Assembly: GCA_027563145.1 (NCBI GenBank) | Contig: CP071306.1 | Coordinates: 1,426,001-1,490,000 of the forward strand | Length of the DNA stretch: 64,000 bases | Direction: 5' to 3' | Origin: Halocatena halophila | GTDB lineage: Archaea > Halobacteriota > Halobacteria > Halobacteriales > Haloarculaceae | Shown: positions 53,351 through 62,700 of the stretch, one piece after another | Layout of the letters: every line of letters begins with the position of its first letter | How positions within the stretch are numbered: position 1 is the first letter of the stretch | Position numbers and translations under genes: made by a program | Notes under the pieces: generated by a model | Seen by the model: the letters and a program-made list of their open reading frames with translations, nothing else | Database searches by the model: none | Told to the model about the DNA's origin: nothing

Positions 53351-53567
53351 GATCTTTCACAGCAGTGACGCGATCGACCGGAATGAGATAGTGGCCGTAA
53401 TCGTTCGTCGCGAAGTTCTCATTCCCCCCGTCTTTTGGATCGACGATGAGGTTCTCGAGTTTCCCATTATCGACGTTCATCGTGATGTTGTGCAGAATGC
53501 CGATGTACGTGCCGTCAGAACCCGTAATTGCCTTCTCCGAAAGGTTCTCGGCGAGGATCGTGGGCAT
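53331..53567 (-). CDS. PRC-barrel domain protein
   Basis: 78 aa from ATG 53567 (MPTILAENLSEK). GSDGTYIGILHNITMNVDNG and YLIPVDRVTAVKDHVIV are the PRC-barrel pattern. In archaea these small proteins are common beside RNA-processing and translation genes, as here (nob1, infB). Confidence 0.88.
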   Translation of the reverse strand: MPTILAENLSEKAITGSDGTYIGILHNITMNVDNGKLENLIVDPKDGGNENFATNDYGHYLIPVDRVTAVKDHVIVRR

Positions 53568-53698
53568 ATATTCGACATACCAGAGGGTAGTATATAAAGG
53601 CGGGGGAACGTCCGGAGGAACCACGTAGACGCTGGTGTCTTAAGACTTAACCCGGCAGGCGGCTACTGGCCTGTAAGGAGTTTCTCTCCGGGTGAGTT

Positions 53699-55507
53699 AT
53701 GTCTGATACGGATACCAATACCGACGCCCAGGGTGGCGACCTCCGCACGCCAATCGTCGCCGTTCTGGGACACGTCGATCACGGAAAAACGAGTTTGTTA
53801 GACGAAATACGTGGGTCTGCGGTGACACAGGGTGAATCCGGTGCGATCACCCAGCACATCGGTGCGACGGCGGTGCCCCTTGACATCATCTCCGACATCG
53901 CCGGTCAGCTCGTCAATCCGGACGATTTCGATCTCCCAGGCCTATTGTTCATCGACACGCCGGGGCATCACTCGTTTTCGACACTACGCTCTCGTGGTGG
54001 TGCACTGGCCGATATCGCAATTCTCGTCGTCGACGTAAACGACGGCTTTCAACCACAGACGATCGAGGCGCTCGACATTCTAAAGCGCACACAGACGCCC
54101 TTCGTCGTCGCAGCCAACAAGATCGACACCACACCTGGCTGGAACACACAGGAGCCCGGCCCCGTACAGGAGAGTCTCGAGGCCCAGTCCGACCGAACGA
54201 GCCAGCGGCTCAACGAATCGCTCTATGAGTTGATCGGCGAGCTCAGCGATCACGACATCTCGGCCGACATGTACTGGCAGGTCAGGGATTTCCAGCAGAA
54301 CGCAGGACTCGTTCCCCTGAGCGCGCTCACTGGCGAAGGGATTCCGGATCTGCTCACGGTGTTGATGGGACTCTCCCAGCGCTATATGAAAAACGAGATG
54401 GCGATAGACACCACCGGACCGGGATCGGGAACCGTCCTTGAGGTGACCGACGAACGCGGCTTTGGCACGACGCTCGATGTGGTCCTCTACGACGGAACGA
54501 TCCGGACCGATGATACGATCGTCGTTGGGGGATCACACAAACCGATCGTCACCGACGTTCGAGCGCTGTTGCAACCGCGCGAGCTCAGCGAAATCCGGAC
54601 GGAAAAGCAATTTGAGAAAACTGATGAAGTCACGGCCGCCGCGGGTGTGAAGATCGCTGCCCCAGACCTTGGGGACGCGATTGCAGGTGCACCGGTGCGT
54701 GTCGTTCGCGATCAGTCACAGGCGGCCGTCCTTGAGGCAGTCGAAGCCGAACTCGCCGAGTTTGCCGTTTCGACAGACGAAAGCGGTGTCGTCGTCAAAG
54801 CCGACACACTCGGTAGTCTCGAGGCAATAGCCAACACGCTCCAGGAGGTGGAGATTCCCATCGTTCGCGCGGAGGTCGGCGACGTGGCTTCACGCGACGT
54901 AGCCGTCGCATCAACCGCCGAAGAGCCCACCAATCGGGCAATTCTGGCGTTCAACGTCGACATCCTCGACGATGCGCTGGACCGCGCCGACGAACAGGAG
55001 ATCCGTCTGTTTTCTGACGACGTGATCTACCAGCTCGTCGAGGAGTATGAGGAGTTCGTCGATGAGATCGAGCGGGCACAACAAGACACCGTTCTCGAGA
55101 ACATTTTGCATCCCTGTACGTTCCGAATCCTCGACGATCACACGTTCAGACAATCCGATCCGGCCGTCGTTGGCGTCGAAATCATGTCTGGTACGCTCTA
55201 TCGAAACTCACCTGTCGTTCGCTTCGATGGCAATGAGCCCACCCGGGTTGGCATTCTCAAAGGGATTCAATCACAGGGCGAAGACATCGACTCCGCACGC
55301 GCTGGAGAACGCGTCAGCGTCTCCATCGATGGCCCGACTGTCGGCAGGCAGATCGAAGAGGGCGACGATCTGTGGACGGAGATTCCGGAGAAACACGCCA
55401 AAATCCTCGAACAGGAGCTCAAAGACGAGATTCCAGCCGACGAACGCGAGGCACTCGGGCGCTATCTCGACAACCGGCGGACCGTCGACCCGTTCTGGGG
55501 GAAGTGA
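53699..55507 (+). CDS. infB: Translation initiation factor aIF5B/IF-2
   Basis: 602-aa GTPase that joins ribosomal subunits at initiation. G1 AVLGHVDHGKTSLLD (22-36), G2 region GAITQHIGAT, G3 FIDTPGHHSF, G4 VVAANKIDTT. Length and motif order fit archaeal IF5B. Divergent from the PRC/nob1 group. Confidence 0.96.
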   Translation: MSDTDTNTDAQGGDLRTPIVAVLGHVDHGKTSLLDEIRGSAVTQGESGAITQHIGATAVPLDIISDIAGQLVNPDDFDLPGLLFIDTPGHHSFSTLRSRGGALADIAILVVDVNDGFQPQTIEALDILKRTQTPFVVAANKIDTTPGWNTQEPGPVQESLEAQSDRTSQRLNESLYELIGELSDHDISADMYWQVRDFQQNAGLVPLSALTGEGIPDLLTVLMGLSQRYMKNEMAIDTTGPGSGTVLEVTDERGFGTTLDVVLYDGTIRTDDTIVVGGSHKPIVTDVRALLQPRELSEIRTEKQFEKTDEVTAAAGVKIAAPDLGDAIAGAPVRVVRDQSQAAVLEAVEAELAEFAVSTDESGVVVKADTLGSLEAIANTLQEVEIPIVRAEVGDVASRDVAVASTAEEPTNRAILAFNVDILDDALDRADEQEIRLFSDDVIYQLVEEYEEFVDEIERAQQDTVLENILHPCTFRILDDHTFRQSDPAVVGVEIMSGTLYRNSPVVRFDGNEPTRVGILKGIQSQGEDIDSARAGERVSVSIDGPTVGRQIEEGDDLWTEIPEKHAKILEQELKDEIPADEREALGRYLDNRRTVDPFWGK

Positions 55508-55572
55508 ACTCGCGGACCACAACAGTTTGAGGTAATAACTATTAATTAGGTGGGTGCCGTCGTTTCATCCAG

Positions 55573-55758
55573 ATGATCAGCGCCTTCGTGAGTTCCTACG
55601 ATGTGGTGCTTGCCGCGATGGCGTTGCCAGTGGTGATAGGACTACTGATAAGTGCGATAACAGGTGTATCAGCGACGGTAGGGCTCGTAATTGGTGGGAT
55701 TCCGTCATTGCTGGTGCTGGGATACGCGTTGTTCGTCGCGCCGCCGCCGAAAGGATAG
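55573..55758 (+). CDS. Small hydrophobic membrane protein
   Basis: 61 aa. Two transmembrane segments are visible (VVLAAMALPVVIGLLISAI and TVGLVIGGIPSLLVLGYALF), with a short PPPKG cytoplasmic tail. Similar small proteins are frequent in haloarchaea. Function unknown. Confidence 0.65.
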   Translation: MISAFVSSYDVVLAAMALPVVIGLLISAITGVSATVGLVIGGIPSLLVLGYALFVAPPPKG

Positions 55759-55764
55759 GTCAGA

Positions 55765-56097
55765 CTAACAGGCTGTCGGCTCGACATCCGAGAGCGCGCG
55801 TTTGACCTGGAGTGCAGCACCGGCCGCAAGTTCGTGTGCGAGCGTGTCGTGTTCCTGTTCGCTGGCGTCGATCGGAATTCCCGTGGAGATTGCCTGTCCA
55901 ACGGGAGGCTGGACGCTCACAGCCCCGTGCGTACCGTCGGGATTCGCTCTGAGTTCCGAGCCGACGACGAACTCATCGGGCAACAGCGCGCGCGTCCGTT
56001 CGCTTACCGTTGCCACATCTTCGCGCAGTGTGGTGATCTGCTCCGAAGAAAGTTCCTCCTCGTCGGCAAAATCTGCATAGGGTGCATTGCCGTGCAT
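55765..56097 (-). CDS. DUF5811-like protein
   Basis: 110 aa from ATG 56097 (MHGNAPYADF). RTRALLPDEFVVGSEL and VSVQPPVGQAIS are the recognisable core of the haloarchaeal DUF5811 family, to which I assign it from memory. Function unknown. Convergent with the small membrane protein. Confidence 0.75.
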   Translation of the reverse strand: MHGNAPYADFADEEELSSEQITTLREDVATVSERTRALLPDEFVVGSELRANPDGTHGAVSVQPPVGQAISTGIPIDASEQEHDTLAHELAAGAALQVKRALSDVEPTAC

Positions 56098-56168
56098 TCG
56101 ACCGGTAAATGGGAACGAGACATATAAATGATGCTGATTCGCCAGGTTGTCAACCACGTTTCAATAGT

Positions 56169-56642
56169 TCAGAGAATCGGTCGAGCGTTGCCATAGACCG
56201 CACAAACGACGGTAGTGGTGTAGGTGTCACCCGGTTGTGCTGGTGCGCCAACGATTTTCTGTCCGGTATCGGAAAAATCCCAGTCCCGGAGTTCGCGACC
56301 GGCCGCTATGCCATCGGCAAGTTTCGTGGTGACGGCATCTGGATCAGTGCCGCTCGCTTCATAGAAGATACCGCGGCCGTTGCCTTCGGTCGCCCAGCTG
56401 AGACCGGCGACCGCATCACCAGTTGTGACGGTTTCACGCGCCTGCACGACGGTGAGCTGTGTTCCGGTTGGGCCAAGATCGGGTGCAGCGCCGACAACTT
56501 CGAGTGTGCCACTCCGTGGGATGACCGATGATAGCTGAACGAGATTGTAGTTGTGGATATTCGCCTCCGCAAGCGCCCCATCGTAGGAGGCCTTTTCTGT
56601 CGGGGCCGTCGCTGTTCCCCAGACGATTCTAATCAGACCCAT
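56169..56642 (-). CDS. pdaD: Pyruvoyl-dependent arginine decarboxylase
   Basis: 157 aa. Self-cleaving enzyme: NLVQLSSVIPRSG contains the Ser that becomes the pyruvoyl group. The C-terminal DTYTTTVVCAVYG is typical. Makes agmatine from arginine, needed for polyamines and for agmatidine in tRNA-Ile. The ATG at 56642 (MGLIRIVWGTATAP) is used; a longer open frame upstream is not homologous. Confidence 0.92.
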   Translation of the reverse strand: MGLIRIVWGTATAPTEKASYDGALAEANIHNYNLVQLSSVIPRSGTLEVVGAAPDLGPTGTQLTVVQARETVTTGDAVAGLSWATEGNGRGIFYEASGTDPDAVTTKLADGIAAGRELRDWDFSDTGQKIVGAPAQPGDTYTTTVVCAVYGNARPIL

Positions 56643-56731
56643 TGACTGAACAGAGGTGATCAGCCCGCTAAGGGGTTTGGTTTTGCCGAGAGAGCAGAAC
56701 GTGGAAAAACTTCGACAGCAGATGGACACGC

Positions 56732-57394
56732 ATGGACAGCTTCTGGTCGCTTGAATACACACACGACAGCGAGCTTCCGGTGGACGAATACGATCTCCGG
56801 ACGCCACACGAGCTGGCTCGTCGCGCCCTCGATCGGTGGAGTGAGCCGGGAGATCGCGTGCTCGATCCGTTCGCTGGCTATGGCACGACGCTGTCGGTAG
56901 CCGAATCGATGGATCGCGTACCCTTCGGTGTCGAGTACGAGCCCAAACGGGTGGCCTACGCCCGTAACCATCTCGACGATCCGACACGGATCCGACAGGG
57001 TGATCTCCGAACGATTGATCCGAGCTCGCTCGGACGAATTGATTGTTGTTTCACATCGCCGCCATTTATGGAGAAAACAGACAGTCGGAACCCGTTCGAG
57101 AACTATGGAGGTACGAGCAGTTATGCTTCGTATCTCGACGACATCGAGAACATCTTCGAACGGCTTCGATCAGTGTTCGTTCCCGGAGCACGGGTGATTC
57201 TCGACATCGTGAATATGAAACACGAAGGGCGGGTGACGACGCTCGCCTGGGACGTGGCTGATCGGTTGTCGAATCAGTACTCGTTCGATGGCGAGCAGGT
57301 GATCGTCTGGGAAGACACCGAGGACGCGACCGATGGACGGTACGGCTATGGGTTTGATCACTCCTACTGTCTGGTGTTTTCCGTTCCGGAGTGA
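56732..57394 (+). CDS. DNA methyltransferase family protein (N4/N6 type)
   Basis: 220 aa. AdoMet loop DPFAGYGTTLSVAE and catalytic motif IDCCFTSPPFM (TSPPF). This order fits amino-methyltransferases that modify cytosine N4 or adenine N6; guanine N2 tRNA methyltransferases are related. No restriction gene adjoins it, so an orphan role is likely. It overlaps the convergent membrane gene by 31 bases. Confidence 0.8.
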   Translation: MDSFWSLEYTHDSELPVDEYDLRTPHELARRALDRWSEPGDRVLDPFAGYGTTLSVAESMDRVPFGVEYEPKRVAYARNHLDDPTRIRQGDLRTIDPSSLGRIDCCFTSPPFMEKTDSRNPFENYGGTSSYASYLDDIENIFERLRSVFVPGARVILDIVNMKHEGRVTTLAWDVADRLSNQYSFDGEQVIVWEDTEDATDGRYGYGFDHSYCLVFSVPE

Positions 57395-58125
57395 GCAGTC
57401 CGTTCGAGAATCACACCGATTGAGCCGCCATGAATCGACACGATCAGTCCACTGCCAACGGGCCCAACCAGTGGAACGCTCAACAGTAGGTGGTGGCACA
57501 ATCCAAGAACGATAAAAATGGCCAGAATCGTCCGGCCATATCCTCGTGTTCGACGCCAGCTCTTCTGAATCGCTTCCACAATCGTCGCTCCATCCACGAT
57601 CAATCCAGAAACGAGAAACAGCCGAACGAACACGAACATCCCGATAACAAACAGAGGGATTACGATCCACACACTCCTGATTTCGAACAGCACGGACAGC
57701 AACGACACAAGGAAGGCAAACACCACGTAGCGACCGGCAGTTCGATTCGTGAGTGGCCGCGCTCGAACCCTGGACAGTACAAACAGGCCAGCACCAACGC
57801 TGGCGAGAAAGCCAGCGAGCTGGAGAACGAACAGCCACGCAACCCACTGCGCTCGCAAGCCACCGACCGCATTCAGCTGTGTCGTCGTGGTTCCGGTGAT
57901 GGTCACCGGAACATCAAGTGAAATCGCAAATCGGAGCTCCCGAACGCCGACGTAGTCGGTCACCGGGATCGGATCGCCACGCCTGAGATGATCGACAGCG
58001 GCGACGACCGCCCCAGCAGCCATCGGAACGAGGACTGCCATTTTGTCGTCCCTGAGTCCGTGAATGGCCTGCATGAGTACTCGAAGAAAGCCGATTCGTG
58101 ATCGTTCGGCGGACTGCTCGCTCAT
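57364..58125 (-). CDS. Multi-pass membrane protein
   Basis: 253 aa from ATG 58125. About six hydrophobic segments, with a soluble insertion between TM1 and TM2 (RGDPIPVTDYVGVRELRFAI). The pattern resembles haloarchaeal DUF7847-type membrane proteins, assigned tentatively. Function unknown. Confidence 0.68.
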   Translation of the reverse strand: MSEQSAERSRIGFLRVLMQAIHGLRDDKMAVLVPMAAGAVVAAVDHLRRGDPIPVTDYVGVRELRFAISLDVPVTITGTTTTQLNAVGGLRAQWVAWLFVLQLAGFLASVGAGLFVLSRVRARPLTNRTAGRYVVFAFLVSLLSVLFEIRSVWIVIPLFVIGMFVFVRLFLVSGLIVDGATIVEAIQKSWRRTRGYGRTILAIFIVLGLCHHLLLSVPLVGPVGSGLIVSIHGGSIGVILERTAHSGTENTRQ

Positions 58126-58154
58126 GAAACCTCCAGGACGTAGAAATGGCCGTT

Positions 58155-58436
58155 TCAAGCGGTGAACAGCGTCGAACCGGCGATTGCGACGGCGGAGAAT
58201 GACCCCAATCCCGTTCGAGGTGAGAACGACCACCGGCGCGTCCCTGTTTGGGCGTCAAGTGCCACAATGCCACGGTGGAGCGTGTCGCTCTCAGACACCG
58301 GAACATAAACAGTGTCGTTCGCAACAGCTGGCTGGGAAAGTGCGCTTCCCATCGGATTCGTCACGACAGCCGTAAGCAGTCCACCGACACCAGCACAGAA
58401 ATCGAGAAACTGCCGTCGAGTCGAACGATCAGACAC
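58155..58436 (-). pseudogene. Truncated PQQ beta-propeller exported protein
   Basis: 93 aa with a Tat signal (RRQFLDFCAGVGGLLT) followed by one propeller blade: VYVPVSESDTLHRGIVALDA, then QTGTRRWSF. A full PQQ propeller needs six to eight blades, so this is a remnant of a longer gene. No further blades are readable downstream in any frame. Confidence 0.6.
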
Positions 58437-58574
58437 AATTGTCTGTTGTTGGACTGATAGATGATAAGCGTGCCCCTGCCAACAGATCCGACCGAACAGT
58501 ATCCATGACCGAACTGTTTATTCCGCCACCCAGCCACTACCGGACGGCGACCGACTACTACACGAAGAACAAAT

Positions 58575-58598
58575 AGTCTAGTATAAACAAATTAGACT
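58575..58598 (+). promoter_or_regulatory. TATA-spanning inverted repeat upstream of exported protein
   Basis: AGTCTA (58575-58580) and TAGACT (58593-58598) flank GTATAAACAAAT. The repeat encloses the TATA-like box about 90-100 bases before the gene at 58681, so a repressor site is plausible. The adjacent 58505-58576 holds a 23-codon ORF (MTELFIPPPSHYRTATDYYT start) of unknown status. Confidence 0.4.
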
Positions 58599-58680
58599 GT
58601 CATATCTGCAGTGTAATCGTATTCAACTCCAACGCAACGGTCTTCTGGCTTTATCTGTTCAGTTGCTGTCAAAAGAGGAT

Positions 58681-59469
58681 ATGGCAGAGACAGTCATGCG
58701 ACGGCGGGCCGTACTACGAGCAATCGCAGGGACGGGCCTTGGAGCGGTCTCTGTCAGCGCTTCACACCCTGCAAGGGCACACACTCCCGGGCAGATGGCA
58801 ACGCGGGAGTTGTCCGTTCCGGGCTCAGAGTACACGCTAGAAGTGATGACGACCGAAGCTAGGACGAGTGGGCTGACAGCGCTGGTTGTTGGGGGAGTCC
58901 ACGGTGACGAGATCGCTGGCTATCAAGCGGCAGAATCGTTCGTCAACTGGACGCCAGAAGCCGGAAAGCTGGTGTTGCTTCCGCGGGCGAATCCGGGCGC
59001 AATCGCAGACGACAGTCGGTCGACGGACACTGGCGACCTGAATCGGAAATTCGTTCCAGACGACACACCAACGACGCCACTCGCACGAACGATCTGGAAT
59101 TTCGTCCAGAGGATCGATCCAGACGCCCTGGTGAGTTTACACGAATCGCGTGGCATCTACGGTGGAGAGCCATCTGGTGTGGGCCAGACCGTGTTTTGTT
59201 CGCCACGAAAAGAAGGGTACGATGCAGCACGAATGGCGGTACGGCGTGCGAATAGATTGGTATCCCAGCCCAAACTTGCATTTAAAAGCGGGACGATCGG
59301 TCCACCCGATGATGAACCAATCGGCCTCCTGACGGAAAAGGCGACATACGACGCGAACATTCCGTCGTTCATCGTCGAGACGTACTGGAACAATCCCCTC
59401 GAGAAGCGAATCGACTGGCATCAGGCTACGGTGCGTGGGGTACTCGATTACTTCGATCTCATCGACTGA
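58681..59469 (+). CDS. Exported aspartoacylase/succinylglutamate desuccinylase-like protein, paralogue 2
   Basis: 262 aa. Signal RRRAVLRAIAG; metal site GGVHGDEIAG and LVSLHESRG; TGDLNRKFVP substrate loop. Paralogue of 49758, about 9 kb apart. The export signals and shared loops suggest extracellular hydrolysis of an amide. Start at ATG 58681. Confidence 0.8.
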   Translation: MAETVMRRRAVLRAIAGTGLGAVSVSASHPARAHTPGQMATRELSVPGSEYTLEVMTTEARTSGLTALVVGGVHGDEIAGYQAAESFVNWTPEAGKLVLLPRANPGAIADDSRSTDTGDLNRKFVPDDTPTTPLARTIWNFVQRIDPDALVSLHESRGIYGGEPSGVGQTVFCSPRKEGYDAARMAVRRANRLVSQPKLAFKSGTIGPPDDEPIGLLTEKATYDANIPSFIVETYWNNPLEKRIDWHQATVRGVLDYFDLID

Positions 59470-59510
59470 GTCGTCGTGAAAAAGGCGATCCAACGATCGC
59501 ATTCGCGAGA

Positions 59511-60671
59511 TCAGTGGACTGGTTCGGACGTGAGAACCGCGAACGTATCGAACCGTGTTAGCAATACGAACGCCCCAGTGAGCACCACAACTGTAGCGAA
59601 CACGAATGGAACGGTTTCGCCGTACGTCTGGCCAAGCAAGCCTGCCGTGATCGGCGCGAACGCACCACCGATGAATCGCAAGCTGTTGAACGCGCCTGAC
59701 CCAACGGATCGGCCGTGGTCGGAAACGCCCATCGCGAGCGTCGTGAGATTTGCGTTTAGCATCCCACAGAGAAGACCACCAAGGACGACAAGCACCGAGA
59801 GGGCCATACTGTTGGTCGAAGCCCCCATGAGCGCCAACAGGGCACCAAACAGCACGAGCGAGAAGCTGGTGACCTTCGTAATTCCGTACCGCGGATTAAG
59901 TCTCGGTGAGACGGTGGTCGAGCCGACAACCAACAGCAGACCCCACAAGAAGAACACAAGACCGATTTTGACCGTTCCAATTCCCAGAATCAGTGGGGTG
60001 TAGGCAAACAGCGTGAAATATCCGAACGTGTACAGCATTCCAACGATTGCGGCCGTGCGCACGCCGGGATGGCGGTAGGTCACAACGACATCACGAATGC
60101 CCTGTTTCCGTTCTGTGGCTGGCTCGCGAACAGTCATCCCCACGAAAGCGATTGCGAGGATCATGATGACACTGGCACCGACAAACGGGAGTCGCCACGA
60201 GTTTGCACCCAGAACCCCACCGAGCAGTGGCCCACAGGCAATGCCAAACCCGAGCGACGCTTCGTAGAATCCAATTGCCCGCTCTGTGTTTTTGCCGGCC
60301 ACACCAACGATGATCGAAAGCGCCGTTGTCGTGAACAACGCGTTGCCGAGCCCCCAGAACCCTCGAAGCACGGTCAGCGACTCGACCGTCGAAACGAGTG
60401 CACACGCACCAGAAAACACGGCAACGATGGCGAGTCCGAGTATCAATGTCTGTTTGTTACCAATCCGCGTGGCAAGCGCGCCCGCCACCAGATTAGCAAG
60501 TCCCATAATCAGCAGATAGCTCGTGAACAAGAACATCACCATGAAATGTGACGCGCCCAGCTCGCGGGCAATACTTGGCAAAATCGGATCGACAATTCCG
60601 ATACCGAGAAAGGAACCAAACGTTGCAACCGCCGTTGCCAAAACCGCTGGGTGAGTCCCCCTAATTCTCAT
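59511..60671 (-). CDS. MFS transporter
   Basis: 386-aa permease with about 12 TM segments. Motif A is ALATRIGNKQTLILG; a drug:H+ antiporter-like GPLLGGVLG motif (motif C) is visible in TM5. Start at ATG 60671 (MRIRG). Substrate unknown, and it is not close to the other two MFS genes in sequence. Confidence 0.88.
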   Translation of the reverse strand: MRIRGTHPAVLATAVATFGSFLGIGIVDPILPSIARELGASHFMVMFLFTSYLLIMGLANLVAGALATRIGNKQTLILGLAIVAVFSGACALVSTVESLTVLRGFWGLGNALFTTTALSIIVGVAGKNTERAIGFYEASLGFGIACGPLLGGVLGANSWRLPFVGASVIMILAIAFVGMTVREPATERKQGIRDVVVTYRHPGVRTAAIVGMLYTFGYFTLFAYTPLILGIGTVKIGLVFFLWGLLLVVGSTTVSPRLNPRYGITKVTSFSLVLFGALLALMGASTNSMALSVLVVLGGLLCGMLNANLTTLAMGVSDHGRSVGSGAFNSLRFIGGAFAPITAGLLGQTYGETVPFVFATVVVLTGAFVLLTRFDTFAVLTSEPVH

Positions 60672-60909
60672 ACAGTAACAAATTCTGAGTCGCTCAAATA
60701 TGTGTTGATTATGAGACAGTATGTCGAAGTGATACCATGGTATATAATTCACAACCAATGCAAAATTCGTTCGCACTCAGTCATTTTCGGCGCTCGAACC
60801 AACCGAATGAGATCATTATATAATAATTCAAACAATTATGATCGAATGTGAACATGCCAAAAGATAGCTGTTTTGAGACATAAAATGTTGAACAGTATTG
60901 AGAAACCGT
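60672..60909. other. A+T-rich intergenic region
   Basis: About 240 bp with low G+C, containing the palindrome at 60732 and TATA-like TATATAATT at 60741 and ATTATATAATAATT at 60813. Holds promoters in both directions. Confidence 0.5.
60732..60743. promoter_or_regulatory. 12-bp palindrome beside TATA box
   Basis: Perfect palindrome ATACCATGGTAT directly followed by TATAATT. About 65 bp upstream of the MFS start, where a repressor could block the promoter. Confidence 0.45.
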
Positions 60910-61083
60910 TCAGAGGTCGATATTGAAGTCACCACTGCCGATCGAGAGCGCATCCTCCATCGATTCGGTAAACCTGTCGAGACCCCTGATCGTGAACTCG
61001 TTCGTGATGGCAGATTCACCACCAACCACCGATTTGGCGGCGTCCAGAAGACTCTCACCGCTCGTTCGCGTGTCGATCGTCAC
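60910..61083 (-). CDS. Possible small protein of unknown function
   Basis: 57-residue open frame from GTG 61083, reading MTIDTRTSGESLLDAAKSVV and ending SMEDALSIGSGDFNIDL. The acidic, protein-like composition fits haloarchaeal proteins, but no family is recognised, and the frame extends upstream into non-protein-like sequence. It may be a remnant. Confidence 0.35.
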   Translation of the reverse strand: MTIDTRTSGESLLDAAKSVVGGESAITNEFTIRGLDRFTESMEDALSIGSGDFNIDL

Positions 61084-61242
61084 AGCGGTGAGTGATGTCG
61101 AACTGCATGCATTGTTGATGTCGTGACTCTGGCCATACCCATTTCCCAAATTGCCTCTGATGGTTCCATAGCAACAATTGCTTGCCCGCTTCGAAGCACA
61201 CCCAAACACCCTTGCCATCACCCGATCGATCACATACAGAGA

Positions 61243-62700
61243 GTGACACCATCGATCTTCGATCCAGGCCTGACTGCGACGGCAATCGCAGAGACGAGCT
61301 GTAGCGATATCGACGCCGACGGCGGGACGTTCCACGTTCGGGGCTATCCGATCGAAGCGATCGCTACAAAAGCCAGCTACGAGGAGGCCACGTGGCTACT
61401 CCGCAACGGTCGGCTCCCAACGACCGACGCACTCGAATCGTTTCGGACAGAGCTAGCGAATCGGCGGTCGATTTCTGAGCCAGTGCACTCAGTGCTCGAA
61501 ACGGCTGCTCAAGAGAACCGGTCGGTGATGGAGGCACTCCGAATGGGACTCGCCACAGCGACCGTGAACAGTGACGATACGCTGATCGCAACCAGCCGCG
61601 TCGTTGCGATCTGTCCGACGATCGTTACAGCGTACTGGCAATATCGCGAGGGAGGCACACCCATTCAACCACACGCTGCGTTCTCACACACCGCAAATAT
61701 CTGGTATATGCTCACCGGGATGGAACCGGATGACGCTACCGTCGCCGGCCTTGAGACGTATCTAACGACGATCATCGAGCACGGCGTTACACCCTCGACA
61801 TTCGCCGCTCGAATCGTTGGATCGACGGGCGCAGATCCGTTCTCCGCGGCGACCGCGGCGGTCGGTGCGCTCACGGGACCACGCCACGGTGGCGCACTCA
61901 CGCGAATTCACGCGATGTTCCAGCACGTGGGTGCTGTGGAATCTCCGACAACGTTCGTCGAACGGCGACTAACAGCTGGTGAGTCGATCCCCGGCTTCGG
62001 ACACAGCGTCTACACCGGTTGCGATCAACGGACGGAGATACTGAAACAATGCGCCAAAACGGTACTCGAGGGACACAGCGACACGTCGCTTCTCGAAGCC
62101 GCCACAGCACTCGAAACGGCCGTTCACAACCAGGTGGGTGCGGGAGCCGAGCATCCGCGGACTCCCAACGTGGATTTCTACGCCGTCGTCTTGCTCGATG
62201 CGCTTGCGGTGTCACCACCGCTGTTTCCAGCCATGTTCGCAATCGGACGGACGGCCGGCTGGATGGCACACTATCTCGAACAGCTCGAAAGCGAGACCCT
62301 GCTCAGGCCACGGTCGCAATACGATGGTCCTAAACCCCGATCCTGGGTGTCTCGAGCCGATCGTGATGCTGCCATTTCGGATGAGGAGCTCAATCCCGAC
62401 ACGCTCGCCGAGCTTGCAAACGCCTTCGAACTGCTTTCCGAACCCAGCCGTCTCGAACTGCTCGCAATTCTCGATCAGGCAAGCAAACCGCTCTCGTATT
62501 CGGCGTTTCGCGAACGGAGCTCAATCCAGGACAAGGGGCGGTTCAACTACCATCTCAGACGGCTTCGGGGAACGCTCATCGCAAACGTTGGGGCAACGTA
62601 CACCTTGCGGGCTCCTGGCCAACGGATCGTCGAACGATTGCTGGATGGCGATATCACATCGTCAGTCGGGCAGACGACCGACTGTGATGGGGAAGCGTGA
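61243..62700 (+). CDS. Citrate synthase-like protein fused to a C-terminal winged helix
   Basis: 485-aa fusion. Residues about 1-370 are a citrate-synthase fold: GPRHGGAL and GFGHSVY carry the two catalytic His, and NVDFYAVV the catalytic Asp. The Arg that usually follows the second His (GHRVY) is Ser, and the next conserved segment is CDQR. Residues about 378-470 are an ArsR-like winged helix: AFELLSEPSRLELLAILDQA, then GRFNYHLRRLRGTL. The GTG at 61243 is used because homology to the paralogue begins there; GTG 61123 would add 40 residues without homology. Confidence 0.8.
   Translation: MTPSIFDPGLTATAIAETSCSDIDADGGTFHVRGYPIEAIATKASYEEATWLLRNGRLPTTDALESFRTELANRRSISEPVHSVLETAAQENRSVMEALRMGLATATVNSDDTLIATSRVVAICPTIVTAYWQYREGGTPIQPHAAFSHTANIWYMLTGMEPDDATVAGLETYLTTIIEHGVTPSTFAARIVGSTGADPFSAATAAVGALTGPRHGGALTRIHAMFQHVGAVESPTTFVERRLTAGESIPGFGHSVYTGCDQRTEILKQCAKTVLEGHSDTSLLEAATALETAVHNQVGAGAEHPRTPNVDFYAVVLLDALAVSPPLFPAMFAIGRTAGWMAHYLEQLESETLLRPRSQYDGPKPRSWVSRADRDAAISDEELNPDTLAELANAFELLSEPSRLELLAILDQASKPLSYSAFRERSSIQDKGRFNYHLRRLRGTLIANVGATYTLRAPGQRIVERLLDGDITSSVGQTTDCDGEA

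Noticed and set aside
61123-61242. Upstream extension of the citrate synthase fusion from GTG 61123
   Set aside because: The extra 40 residues do not align with the paralogue and are unlike haloarchaeal protein; start moved to 61243.
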